NCBI GenBank assembly: GCA_046733355.1
Contig: JBKPOZ010000098.1
Span: 1-64,000 of the forward strand
Length of the DNA stretch: 64,000 nt
Direction of reading: 5' to 3'
Origin: VAZQ01 sp046733355
GTDB taxonomy: Bacteria; Pseudomonadota; Alphaproteobacteria; Rhizobiales; Xanthobacteraceae
This document shows positions 24,188 through 32,790 of this stretch, piece after piece (within the stretch, counting starts at the first letter, position 1; the number at the start of each line of letters is the position of its first letter). The notes below the pieces were generated by a model. It did no database searches and was not told the DNA's origin. It was given only the letters and a program-made list of their open reading frames with translations. A program made the position numbers and the translations under genes.

Positions 24188-24764
24188 GCTTTCGTGTGTC
24201 AAACAGCTCGGGATGGCGGGAGCGCAAAAGCAGAACGAGCGTGAGCGTCTTCAGGTCCGTGAGTTCCTGCAGCTGCACGAGCTGCCATAGCTCAGCGATC
24301 GGCAGCTCCATTACTGCTATTCGCTCGTGCTCGCTGGCAAGCCCGCCCCCTGCCGACACCCGATCGGCAACCGCATAAGGCGCAAGATAAAGATCCATGA
24401 ATTCGGTCGACACGCCGGGCGAAGTCCACGCGCCCCCGACGTGCTCGAGCGCTTTCAAATCAAGGCCGAGCTCCTCGCGCGCTTCACGCAGCGCAGTCTC
24501 ACGCGCGTGGTCGTGCTCCACCATGCCGGCTGCGGCTTCGAGCAATGTCGAGGGATGTCCGCACAGCAGGACCGGCACCCGCACCTGCCGCGCCAAGAGC
24601 ACCACGCGGCGTTGCGCATCGTAAGGCAGAACCGCCACCGCGCGTCCGTGGTGCTCGACCTCGCGCTCGACTTCGTCCGATTCGATGCGCGCCTTGACGC
24701 GCAGGATCTTCATCCACCCGTGGTAAACCGTCTGCTGGTCCAGGATCGCCGCTCGATCGGCCAT
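24183..24764 (-). CDS. Nudix hydrolase, GDP-mannose pyrophosphatase (NudK)-like
   Basis: 193 aa. Nudix box is GMVEHDHARETALREAREEL followed by GLDL (about residues 80-103). The REAREELG core with its catalytic glutamates is intact and the spacing equals that of NudK rather than the longer classical box. The expected early glutamate is a histidine, which may alter metal binding. RAVAVLPYDAQRRVVLLARQ matches the NudK N-terminal beta strand. Members split nucleoside diphosphate sugars such as GDP-mannose, or ADP-ribose, to monophosphates. The stop codon is supplied by the terminal inverted repeat of the adjacent element. It is not in an obvious operon: a 98-base gap holding another palindrome separates it from the VOC gene. 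Confidence 0.85.
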   Translation of the reverse strand: MADRAAILDQQTVYHGWMKILRVKARIESDEVEREVEHHGRAVAVLPYDAQRRVVLLARQVRVPVLLCGHPSTLLEAAAGMVEHDHARETALREAREELGLDLKALEHVGGAWTSPGVSTEFMDLYLAPYAVADRVSAGGGLASEHERIAVMELPIAELWQLVQLQELTDLKTLTLVLLLRSRHPELFDTRKL

Positions 24765-24814
24765 TCGCGTAAGCCCTCCTCGCGGCCGGATTGCTGCGTA
24801 TTAGTTATTTGGTG

Positions 24815-24863
24815 GAGCATGACCTTTTCCGAAAACCGGTTCCCACTTTTCGGGATCATGCTC
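24815..24863. repeat. 49-bp rhizobial palindrome
   Basis: GAGCATGACCTTTTCCGAAA and the following CCGGTTCCCACTTTTCGGGATCATGCTC-type arm form an imperfect palindrome centred near 24839. The reverse complement is the GAGCATGATCCCGAAAAGTG element familiar from Bradyrhizobium and related genomes (established knowledge). Its last base at 24863 is shared with the stop codon of the VOC gene. Confidence 0.85.
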
Positions 24864-25231
24864 TACTGCGGCACCGTCATCAATTCGAGCACGTGCCCGT
24901 TCGGGTCTCTGAAATAGACGCCACGCCCGCCGTTCCAGTCGTTGAGCTTGCCGTCATCCATGCTCCATGGCGTGCTGCCATACTGCATGCCAGCTTGTTT
25001 GACGCGATCGAAAATCGCGTCGAATTCCGCGTCGCTAACATGAAAAGCGTAATGGTGGTGCTCGAATTCATTCGCCTGAGCAAAGAGCAGGGTGAGCGTG
25101 TCATTGACCTTCACGGGCGCGAAATGGTCGGCCTTGCCATCGAAAGTCAGGGCAAACAGGTCTGCAAAGAAACGCGCCGAGGCAAGCTTGTCGCGCGCCG
25201 GGACAATGGTGTGATTGAGAACGATGGTCAT
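24863..25231 (-). CDS. VOC family protein (glyoxalase/bleomycin resistance/dioxygenase fold)
   Basis: 122 aa from ATG 25231, which overlaps the stop of lhr (ATGA), so translation is coupled; the longer frame to 25318 lies inside lhr. Two beta-alpha-beta-beta-beta modules are visible: VLNHTIVPARDKLASARFFA with LTLLFAQANEFEHHHYAFHV, and DAIFDRVKQAGMQYGSTP with GRGVYFRDPNGHVLELMTVP. The paired His/Glu of HYAF-HV and HVLELM are the usual metal ligands of the fold. The reaction is unknown; the end motif YFRDPNGHVLELMT is typical of dioxygenase-like or fosfomycin-resistance-like VOC proteins. Confidence 0.88.
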   Translation of the reverse strand: MTIVLNHTIVPARDKLASARFFADLFALTFDGKADHFAPVKVNDTLTLLFAQANEFEHHHYAFHVSDAEFDAIFDRVKQAGMQYGSTPWSMDDGKLNDWNGGRGVYFRDPNGHVLELMTVPQ

Positions 25232-28200
25232 GGGGCTGCTGCTCGCAACTCGTCCGCTGGGACAGCAGCGGTGTCCCGGGGGACCCCGCCCCGCAACAGT
25301 GCCTTGCGCGCCTGCCACTTGGCGGCCGCATCGATCTCCACAAGAAACTCGATTTCGCCGGCAGCTGCGAAAGCGATCGGCACGCCGTCGCGGTACAGGA
25401 GCCGATTGCCGGCGAGCGCGGCAAGCTTTGGGCCCGGTGTCAAAATGCCCACGAGATTGAGCGGGTCGGCTCCGGAGACGGAGACGAGGTCGCCGCTGTC
25501 CGCTTTACGCCGCGCGGTGCGCAACATTCCAATCGCATCGGGAAGCGCATACTGCTCGCCGGAAAAACCTGCAACGAAGCGGCCGCCGCGGATCTCGCCG
25601 CGACTCTCGAGCCGCCGATAGACTCTCAGCAGATCGCGCCAGGGCGGCAGCGAGCCTGCTTCCCGCTCGATCAGGCGCCAGAACACCACGCCATAGCGCG
25701 CCAGCAGCGTGCGCGCGATGTGCTCGACGGCATCAGCTCCGGTTTGCCCATTCGCATCACCGCTGCGACGCGTCAGGGCCCAGCGGCCCGCCTCTTCCAT
25801 TCCGTGTCGCGCGGTCCGCCGCCTGCGCCGCGCGCCGGCGAAGGGCCGCCGCTCCGATGAAGGAACGAGCAGCGCGCGAAGACCGGCAAAGCTGTCGCAG
25901 CTCACGCGCCCAAGCGCGACCAGCTCGGCCAACGCTTCCTCGAGTTGCGACGGCAGCAGACGCGTGCCGTCCAGGAGCTCCTCGAAGAACAAGGCTCCGT
26001 GCGCAGCAATGAATTGCACCACCAGTGCGGCGCGCGCGCCTGGCTCCGCCCGATCCGGTTTGAGTGAAGCCCAGTAACGGGCATGGCGCCGGGGGAGAAG
26101 CGTAATCGGGGTGGTGCGGACGGGCGCAGGCCGCGTCTGCGCGCCATTCGCTCGCGCGCTGCGTGGCCGCAGCCGCGCCCAGATGGCGTGCCCGGCGCGG
26201 CAGAGGTCGTCGAGCCAGGCCGGCTCGTAGTCGGCAATGCGCGCCGGCAGAATTTCCGTTTCCCAGGAACCTGCCGCCGCCTCGAATCCTTCGAGCTGCG
26301 CCACGACTGAGTCCAGCGCATCCGGCCCCTCCATGCGCGCGGCGGGATCGACGCGCTGCCAGGAGAGGAGGAAGCGAATAAAGTCGCGCGCGGGAACAGG
26401 CTCAATTTCTGCGCGCAGGCGCTTGATCGTGTAATGATGAATGCGGGCAAGGAGCCGCCGCTCGCACCATTCCGGCGCGCCCGGATTGCTGAACGAGCCG
26501 CGCATGGCAAAGCCTTCGCTCTCGAGAGCAGCGAGGGCGGATGCAACTGCAGTGGCAGGAACACCCAGCATGCGAGCCAGCTCGTCCTGCGTGACTGGAC
26601 CCTGGCCTTCGAGCCTGCCGCGCACGATCTCGACAAAGGCTTTGTCTTCGGACCAGTCCTCTGCCGCGGCACGTTCGGGCGCCTGCACCGGCGGATCCAT
26701 GCTGGGCTGCGGCCAAAGCGCGAGAAACTGCGGCACTCGCTCGGCAGCAATCCACAGGGAAGCGGACGGGCTGCGCAGCCGGGTCACGCGCTTCTGTTGG
26801 GCGAGTTCGGTGAGCCACTCGCCCCACCGGGTTTGCGCCTTCGCTTCTTCATCGGTGAGGAATCCGAGCCAGCTCAATGCATCGTGCAACTCGTCGGCAT
26901 TTTCAGCACCCGGCCACGCCTCGGCGCGCACGCGCGCAATGGCTTCGGGATCGAGCCGACCAAGCTCCGCCGCATCTTCCGGCGTCAGCCACCTCCGGCC
27001 CATCACCGCCTGCGTGCGACGCTCCTCGAGCGGCGCATCATCAAGATAGGCATAAGGCCTTGCGGCCAGCACTTCCTGCGCCAGTGGCGAGGGCTCTGTG
27101 AGATCGCGCGCAATGACAGCGATCTCGCCCCCTTCAATGCGCCGCAGCACGCGCTCGAGACCCTCGATGTCCATGGCGTCGTGCAGGCAATCACCGATCG
27201 CCTGGCGCACCAGAGGGTGGTCAGGAATTTCGCGCTCGCCGACGAGATTTTCGGCGCAGGCGATCTGATCGGGAAACACCGCGGCAATCAGATCCTCTGC
27301 AGCCATGCGCGCGAGCTGTGGCGGCACCTTGCGACCACCGCGGAAGCGCGGCAGCGCCAGAGAAACGCCTGCCACCCAGCGCCAGCGCGTGATGAACATG
27401 GGCGCATCGAGCAGCGCCTGGATCAGCACCTCCCTTACTGATGCGGAGTTGAGATACCGCGCCACCTCGTCGAGCTGGAAGCTGTGCGCAGTGGTGAGCG
27501 AGAGCACGATGTTGTCCTCTGTCGCCGCCGCCTGCAGCTCGAAATTGAACTTGCGGCAAAACCGCTTGCGCAGCGCGAGGCCCCACGCGCGATTGATGCG
27601 GCTGCCGAAGGGAGAATGAATGACCAGCTGCATGCCGCCAGCTTCGTCGAAGAAGCGTTCGAGGACAATCTCGTCCTGGGTGGGAAGCGTGCCGAGCGCG
27701 GCATGCGCTGCTGCAAGGTATTCAACCATCTGACGCGAGGCAGCTGGGCCCAATGCTGTCGTTTCGGTGACCCAGTTGAGCGCGAGCTCGCCACATGGAT
27801 CATTGCGGAATCTCTCCGCAAGATTGCTGCGCAGCTGAGAGACTGCCTGCGACAGCTCGTCGGTGCGTCCCGGCGCTTCGCCCAGCCAGAACGGAATCGT
27901 CGGCGCAGCGCCATGCGCATCCTCGACGCGCACGACCCCGCGCTCGACGCGAATGATGCGATAGCTTTTGTTGCCGAGCTGAAAGATGTCTCCCGCAAGG
28001 CTTTCGACCGCAAAATCCTCGTTGATCGTGCCGATCACATGGTTTTCCGGCTCGAGCAGGACCTGGTAATCGGCGGTGTCGGGAATTGTGCCTCCGGAGG
28101 TGATCGCGGTGAGCCGCGCGCCGCGCCGGCTGCGCAGCTTGCGGTTGACACCGTCGAAGTGAATGAGCGCACCGCGCCGGCCCCGACGCGTCGTGAAGCC

Positions 28201-29565
28201 GTCTGCAAGCATCGCAATGATGCTGGAGAAATCCTCGCGCGCGAGATTGCGATAGGGCCAGGCGCGACGCACAAGCGCAAAAAGCTCGTCCTCGTCCCAT
28301 TCGCGCGCAGCGACGTCGGCCACGATCTGTTGCGCGAGCACATCGAGAGGGCACGATGGCAGGATGAGACGGTCGAGCTCGCCGCGCTGCGTGCTCTCAA
28401 GGAGCGCCGCGCATTCAACGAGCTCGTCGCGGGAGAGCGGGAACAGCCGCCCCTTGGGCATGGCCTCGAGCGCATGGCCGGAGCGGCCCACGCGCTGAAG
28501 GAAGGTTGCGATCGAGTGCGGCGAGCCGAGCTGGCAGACGAGGTCGACCGCCCCGATGTCGATGCCCAGCTCGAGCGACGCGGTCGCTACCAGGGCTTTC
28601 AGCTCGCCGCGCTTGAGCCGCTGCTCCGCATCGAGCCGCTGCTCCTTGGCGAGGCTGCCATGGTGCGCCGTCACTTTCTCTTCGCCGAGCCGTTCGGAGA
28701 GCGCCCGCGCTGCCCGTTCCGCCATGCGGCGCGTGTTCACGAAGACCAGTGTCGTGCGATGCGCCTCGATCAGCTCCACGAGCCGATCATAGACCTGGCT
28801 CCAGACTTCGGCGGACATGACGGCTTCGAGCGGAGACGATGGCAGTTCAAGGGCGAGATCGCGCGGGCGATGGTGGCCGGTGTCGATGATCGCGCAGTCG
28901 TTCTGGTTCGTACCGACCAGAAAGCGCGCTACTTCCTCGATCGGTTTCTGCGTGGCGGAAAGCCCGATGCGCAGCAGGCCGTCGCCGCATAGAGCGGCGA
29001 GGCGCTCGAGCGACACCGCGAGATGCGTGCCACGCTTGTTGGCTGCGAGCGCATGAATCTCATCGACGATCACGGTGCGCGTGGTGGCGAGCATCGCACG
29101 GCCCGATTGCGAGCCGAGCAGGATGTAAAGCGACTCCGGCGTGGTCACCACGATGTGAGGCGGCCGGCGGCGAACGCGCTCGCGCTCGCCGGCCGGCGTG
29201 TCGCCGGTGCGCACCCAGGCGCGAATGTCGATTTGCGGCAGTCCTTGCGCACGCAGCAGATCTCGAATGCCGGCGAGCGGCGCCTCGAGATTGCGGTGAA
29301 TGTCGCTGGAGAGCGCCTTGAGCGGGGAGACGTACACAACCTGCGTCTCGTCCTGCAGCGTTCCGGCAATGCCCTGACGCACGAGATCATCGATGGCGGC
29401 GAGAAATGCGGCGAGCGTCTTGCCCGAGCCGGTCGGCGCGGCAATGAGCACGTGACGACCCGCCTTGATCAACGGCCATGCGCGTGCCTGCGCGGCCGTC
29501 GGCTCACAAAATGTGCGCGCGAACCATTGCGCGACTGCGGGGGTGAAGAGGGGCGATTCGTTCAT
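25228..29565 (-). CDS. lhr: ATP-dependent helicase Lhr (long form)
   Basis: 1445 aa, close to the length of E. coli Lhr (about 1,540). The N-terminal superfamily-2 helicase core has Walker A APTGSGKTLAAFLAA (about residues 44-58), motif II VDEIHALAANKRGTHLAV, motif III GLSATQKPIEE, and in the second RecA domain TLVFVNTRRMAERAARAL, VATASLELGIDIGAVDLV and motif VI FLQRVGRSGHALEAMPKGRL. A DEAD/H-associated winged-helix region follows (EIVLERFFDEAGGMQLVIHS). The C-terminal half has helix-rich domains of the Lhr C-terminus. Lhr translocates 3'-5' on single-stranded DNA and unwinds RNA:DNA hybrids; a repair role is accepted. Coupled to the VOC gene by a four-base overlap and separated by 81 bases from the hemY-like gene. 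Confidence 0.95.
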   Translation of the reverse strand: MNESPLFTPAVAQWFARTFCEPTAAQARAWPLIKAGRHVLIAAPTGSGKTLAAFLAAIDDLVRQGIAGTLQDETQVVYVSPLKALSSDIHRNLEAPLAGIRDLLRAQGLPQIDIRAWVRTGDTPAGERERVRRRPPHIVVTTPESLYILLGSQSGRAMLATTRTVIVDEIHALAANKRGTHLAVSLERLAALCGDGLLRIGLSATQKPIEEVARFLVGTNQNDCAIIDTGHHRPRDLALELPSSPLEAVMSAEVWSQVYDRLVELIEAHRTTLVFVNTRRMAERAARALSERLGEEKVTAHHGSLAKEQRLDAEQRLKRGELKALVATASLELGIDIGAVDLVCQLGSPHSIATFLQRVGRSGHALEAMPKGRLFPLSRDELVECAALLESTQRGELDRLILPSCPLDVLAQQIVADVAAREWDEDELFALVRRAWPYRNLAREDFSSIIAMLADGFTTRRGRRGALIHFDGVNRKLRSRRGARLTAITSGGTIPDTADYQVLLEPENHVIGTINEDFAVESLAGDIFQLGNKSYRIIRVERGVVRVEDAHGAAPTIPFWLGEAPGRTDELSQAVSQLRSNLAERFRNDPCGELALNWVTETTALGPAASRQMVEYLAAAHAALGTLPTQDEIVLERFFDEAGGMQLVIHSPFGSRINRAWGLALRKRFCRKFNFELQAAATEDNIVLSLTTAHSFQLDEVARYLNSASVREVLIQALLDAPMFITRWRWVAGVSLALPRFRGGRKVPPQLARMAAEDLIAAVFPDQIACAENLVGEREIPDHPLVRQAIGDCLHDAMDIEGLERVLRRIEGGEIAVIARDLTEPSPLAQEVLAARPYAYLDDAPLEERRTQAVMGRRWLTPEDAAELGRLDPEAIARVRAEAWPGAENADELHDALSWLGFLTDEEAKAQTRWGEWLTELAQQKRVTRLRSPSASLWIAAERVPQFLALWPQPSMDPPVQAPERAAAEDWSEDKAFVEIVRGRLEGQGPVTQDELARMLGVPATAVASALAALESEGFAMRGSFSNPGAPEWCERRLLARIHHYTIKRLRAEIEPVPARDFIRFLLSWQRVDPAARMEGPDALDSVVAQLEGFEAAAGSWETEILPARIADYEPAWLDDLCRAGHAIWARLRPRSARANGAQTRPAPVRTTPITLLPRRHARYWASLKPDRAEPGARAALVVQFIAAHGALFFEELLDGTRLLPSQLEEALAELVALGRVSCDSFAGLRALLVPSSERRPFAGARRRRRTARHGMEEAGRWALTRRSGDANGQTGADAVEHIARTLLARYGVVFWRLIEREAGSLPPWRDLLRVYRRLESRGEIRGGRFVAGFSGEQYALPDAIGMLRTARRKADSGDLVSVSGADPLNLVGILTPGPKLAALAGNRLLYRDGVPIAFAAAGEIEFLVEIDAAAKWQARKALLRGGVPRDTAAVPADELRAAAP

Positions 29566-29646
29566 ATGCGCTGCCGCCGTTGCGCCAATATGGGCAGCCG
29601 CCGTGGGCGGTTCAACGCATAAAACAGGCTCTCACCTTGTCTGGCG

Positions 29647-31287
29647 CTAGTGTCGAAACAGCTGGCGAATGCGCGTCCAGTTGTCTGCGGGAGGCTCTTC
29701 GCTGCCGTTTCGTCCTCGCCCGTTGAACGAGTCCGCCTCGGGGCCCGGATCGTCAGGAGCGTGCACCAGCGGAATGACAGCAGGTGCGACCGGGATGGGC
29801 GCGAGTGTGCGCCCGCGTGGTGGCCGCTCCACGTCTGCTGCTTGCTCGCCAGGTTGGTGCGCTTCCGAGGACGCGGTCCGCTGCTCCGCGGCACGCGCTG
29901 GCCCATCCCCTTCGCGCGGCTGCAAGGCAGAGGCCATCTCCGGCGGCACCGGCTCAGCCCGCGCACTCGATTCTTCGGCTTCGATCAGCACGCCTGACGG
30001 CTCGTCGCCGGCGAGAGGATCTTTCCATTCGAAGGCATCGAGATGTCCGGTGATCGGCGAGGCGGGCAGCCATCGCTCGGATACAAAACCGTCCGCCGTC
30101 CATGCCGGATCGCGGCGCGCGCGCAGCGCGCGCACCATCCAGGCGCGCGCCCGGCCCTCGTCCCCGTGCTGCTTGCGCTCGAGCTCCGCCATCAGCGCAG
30201 CGACGCGTTTCGTCGGCGTCGATGCAAGCGGCTCCAGCACCTCGCGCGCGACGGCAAATTCCTGCGCGTCCAGCGCCGCCCGCGCCACCGCAAGCGCCGC
30301 CTCGATATTGCCGGCCGGCACTTGCGCTGCGAGCGATTGGATGCGGGCGAGCCGCTCGCGGGCGGAATCGCCCGAGCGCAGATGCGCATAGACATCGGCG
30401 AGATCAGGGTGCGGATTGGCACGCCACGCGTTCTCGATTATGCGCGCTGACTTGCGCAGTTCGCCGGCCTCGGAGAGGAAACGGCCCGAGAGCGCTGCCG
30501 CCGGCACCAATGTGGGCGCCAGCTTGACAGCTTCCAGTGCCAAAGCCTTGGCGCGATCGCGATCGCTCTCTTCCGCTGCGAGCGCCTGTGCGGTGAGCAG
30601 CACGGCGCGACGCCGGCGATGCATGGCCTTGTCGATGAGACCGCTGCTCAGGTTGCGATCGAGCCGTTCCAGGGCACCGCTCCAGTCGCCTGCTACGCAG
30701 CGGAATTCCAGCACCGCCTGCCCCGCCCATGGCGGCGTGGCGGCTTCTCTCGCCGCCTCCTCCGCGTAGAGGAGCGCAGCCGCCGGATCATTGCGCCGCC
30801 GCGCCTCGATGAAGAGCCCGTGCAATCCGAGAAGGCGCGTGTCGTCGCGCCCTGCCATGCGCTGGAAACTGTGCGTTGCAGTTTCACGCTCGCCGCCAAG
30901 CTGGGCGGTTTGCGCCTGCAACAGCAAGGTCAGCGGCTCACCCGGAGCGATGCGGCCTGCCTCGGCGCTGAACCTTCGCGCAGCGGCAAGGTCCCCGGAG
31001 CCCACCGCAACCAGTCCCTGGGAGACGGCAAGATAACCGCGCATGCCGCGCCGCGTGCGCAGCTGGTTGGCAATGGCGCGCGGCAGGTTTGTGATGGCCC
31101 GCAGCGTCGACCATAGCAGCGTGCTCAGCACGGCAATGGCAGCGACCGCAAGCACCAGCACCATCACCGACGTTTCCACCCGGCGCCCGAGCCAGGTGAT
31201 CACCACATCGCCCGGCCGGTCTGCGAGCCAGACGGCGCCGAAAGCAAACGCGGCAATGACGAGAACGAAAAGGACGACGCGAATCAC
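29647..31287 (-). CDS. hemY: HemY-N domain TPR membrane protein
   Basis: 546 aa from GTG 31287, whose bases overlap the mitofilin stop (GTGA); the 28-residue longer reading extends into mitofilin. Two N-terminal membrane helices are seen (VLFVLVIAAFAFGAVWLA and SVMVLVLAVAAIAVLSTLLW). Then comes the HemY-N block IANQLRTRRGMRGYLAVSQG, SGDLAAARRFSAEA and a run of TPR-like helices (to about residue 400), and a disordered Pro/Glu-rich tail ending NWTRIRQLFRH. This is the protein named HemY in E. coli hemCDXY operons; despite the name it is not the Gram-positive protoporphyrinogen oxidase, and its role in haem synthesis is indirect. In alphaproteobacteria it follows mitofilin, as here. The hemC/hemD genes that usually precede the pair are missing. 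Confidence 0.85.
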   Translation of the reverse strand: MIRVVLFVLVIAAFAFGAVWLADRPGDVVITWLGRRVETSVMVLVLAVAAIAVLSTLLWSTLRAITNLPRAIANQLRTRRGMRGYLAVSQGLVAVGSGDLAAARRFSAEAGRIAPGEPLTLLLQAQTAQLGGERETATHSFQRMAGRDDTRLLGLHGLFIEARRRNDPAAALLYAEEAAREAATPPWAGQAVLEFRCVAGDWSGALERLDRNLSSGLIDKAMHRRRRAVLLTAQALAAEESDRDRAKALALEAVKLAPTLVPAAALSGRFLSEAGELRKSARIIENAWRANPHPDLADVYAHLRSGDSARERLARIQSLAAQVPAGNIEAALAVARAALDAQEFAVAREVLEPLASTPTKRVAALMAELERKQHGDEGRARAWMVRALRARRDPAWTADGFVSERWLPASPITGHLDAFEWKDPLAGDEPSGVLIEAEESSARAEPVPPEMASALQPREGDGPARAAEQRTASSEAHQPGEQAADVERPPRGRTLAPIPVAPAVIPLVHAPDDPGPEADSFNGRGRNGSEEPPADNWTRIRQLFRH

Positions 31288-32462
31288 CGGCTCAGACCCG
31301 CCAATGCTTCGGCGCTCATTGCACGCGCGGCTGCAAGCGCCGCCTCGCGCGCCTGCGCTTTCTTTATCCATGCCTCGGCCGGCGCGCGGACTTCCGGCGG
31401 TAATTTTCCAAGCTCAGCGAGCGCGGGCGGGATATCGCGGTGCTCGGCAGCGGCGGCAATGCGCGTCAGCACCGCCGCCACATCATTGCCGGGCGTCTCC
31501 TCGACGCGGTGTATGCGCACAAGGCGCTCGGCATTCGCCTGCAATTTTTGCAGAAAGCTTCCCTCGGCCGGCGCCGTCCCGCTGGCGGCGAGCAGAGTGG
31601 GCATGAGCGCGGAGAGCTCGCGGGAAAGCGCGAGCGCGCTCGGCACCCCAGTTGCCGCGAAAGGCTCGAGCGCAGTCAGATGCGCCGAAGCTGCGCCGAG
31701 CGCGCGCATCGCGGAAAGCTCGCTCGCGAAGGCATCGCCCCGCTCTATGGCGCTGGTGAGAGCCGTGCTCGCACTGAGCAAGCGTGCCTGACGATCGACG
31801 TTTTGCGCAGCAGTGCGCTTTGCGAGCTCCTGCTCCATTTTACTGATGCGTTGTGTCAGAGCATCGAGCGCAGCGGCCGCCGCATTGGCACGCTCGCTAC
31901 CCTCACGCGCGAATGTCAGCGCCTCATCTGTTCGGCGCTGCGCAATTCCGACGCTCTCGGCGAGCGCCTTCAGATTGCCTTCGAGCGTCGAAATCCGGTT
32001 TACCAACCCGGAATTGTCCGAAGCGCCTTGTCGGGACGCGATGGCGCTCTCCAGCGTCGCAATCCGGCTTGCCAGCTCGTCGATGCGCTTCGCGTCCGGC
32101 CCCGCAGCCTGCGCGCGCGCAAGAACCTCGCGCAGCTGCTGCTCGAGGGCGGACACGCGCGAGGCGAGTGCGCTACCGCTATCGGGTGGTGCGATCAGCA
32201 TGCTGGCGAGTGCGTACACCAAGGCGCCGACCAATCCTCCCGTGAGCCCGGCACCAACGAAGGGAAGAATTGGACGTCGGACCGGAGCGGGTGCGGCAGC
32301 TTCTGGTGCGGCACCCTCCCCCGGGTTGGCGGCTTCCGAAGCCTGCGGCTCACTGTGTCGCTCGCGCTCCACTTCGCTCGCAGTCAAATCGATGGTCGAC
32401 GCCCGTCGGGGCGTTTGCCCCGGCGGCGTCTCGGCGGAGGGATGACCCTCATCACTGCTCAA
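31284..32462 (-). CDS. Alphaproteobacterial mitofilin (Mic60) homologue, COG4223
   Basis: 392 aa with a TTG start at 32462 preceded by GAGGAG at ideal spacing. The N-terminal 60 residues are disordered (Pro/Glu/Ala rich, with the conserved STIDLTASEV). One membrane helix follows (ILPFVGAGLTGGLVGALVYA), then a long coiled coil (residues about 95-240, heptads such as ASRVSALEQQLREVLARAQ), and a C-terminal helical mitofilin domain (LSALMPTLLAASGTAPAEGS, LVRIHRVEETPGNDVAAVLT, LGKLPPEVRAPAEAWIKKAQ). Homologues shape intracytoplasmic or inner membranes in alphaproteobacteria. Normally it sits downstream of hemD; here its start overlaps the end of hpf. Confidence 0.85.
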   Translation of the reverse strand: MSSDEGHPSAETPPGQTPRRASTIDLTASEVERERHSEPQASEAANPGEGAAPEAAAPAPVRRPILPFVGAGLTGGLVGALVYALASMLIAPPDSGSALASRVSALEQQLREVLARAQAAGPDAKRIDELASRIATLESAIASRQGASDNSGLVNRISTLEGNLKALAESVGIAQRRTDEALTFAREGSERANAAAAALDALTQRISKMEQELAKRTAAQNVDRQARLLSASTALTSAIERGDAFASELSAMRALGAASAHLTALEPFAATGVPSALALSRELSALMPTLLAASGTAPAEGSFLQKLQANAERLVRIHRVEETPGNDVAAVLTRIAAAAEHRDIPPALAELGKLPPEVRAPAEAWIKKAQAREAALAAARAMSAEALAGLSR

Positions 32463-32790
32463 GGCGTTCTCCTCGTGAATTTCCGCGCTGCATGGGACGG
32501 TCCTTCAACCGCCGTTTGTACCGGCGCAGACGCTTTTCGAGTTTCACTGTCGCCTGGTCGGCACTCGCGTAGGCATCGGCTGCAAATCCGTCCGCTTCCA
32601 GCACCACACCGGAATCCAGATGGATGACACATTCGGTGCGAAAGCCGAAGGCCTCTTTTTCTACCGTCACGTGGCCCGAGCACCTGCCATCGAAGTATTT
32701 TGCCGCAGCTTCGGCAAGCCGCGCATCGATGCGCGAGCGCAAAGCTTCGCCCACGTCCATGTTCTTGCCCGATACGCGGAACTGGATCAT
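32452..32790 (-). CDS. hpf: Ribosome hibernation promoting factor, short or truncated form
   Basis: 112 aa. The N-terminal ribosome-binding domain is complete: IQFRVSGKNMDVGEALRSRI, AAKYFDGRCSGHVTVEKEAF, FAADAYASADQATVKLEKRL and RRYKRRLKDR. Its ATG shares a base with the rpoN stop (TGATG), the conserved rpoN-hpf coupling of alphaproteobacteria. The roughly 60-residue C-terminal dimerisation domain normal for alphaproteobacterial long HPF is absent: after KDRPMQRGNSRGERLEQ the frame stops, and no remnant is seen in other frames. ptsN, the usual next gene, is replaced by mitofilin. A short HPF could still bind the 30S subunit but would not be expected to dimerise ribosomes the long-form way. 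Confidence 0.85.
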   Translation of the reverse strand: MIQFRVSGKNMDVGEALRSRIDARLAEAAAKYFDGRCSGHVTVEKEAFGFRTECVIHLDSGVVLEADGFAADAYASADQATVKLEKRLRRYKRRLKDRPMQRGNSRGERLEQ

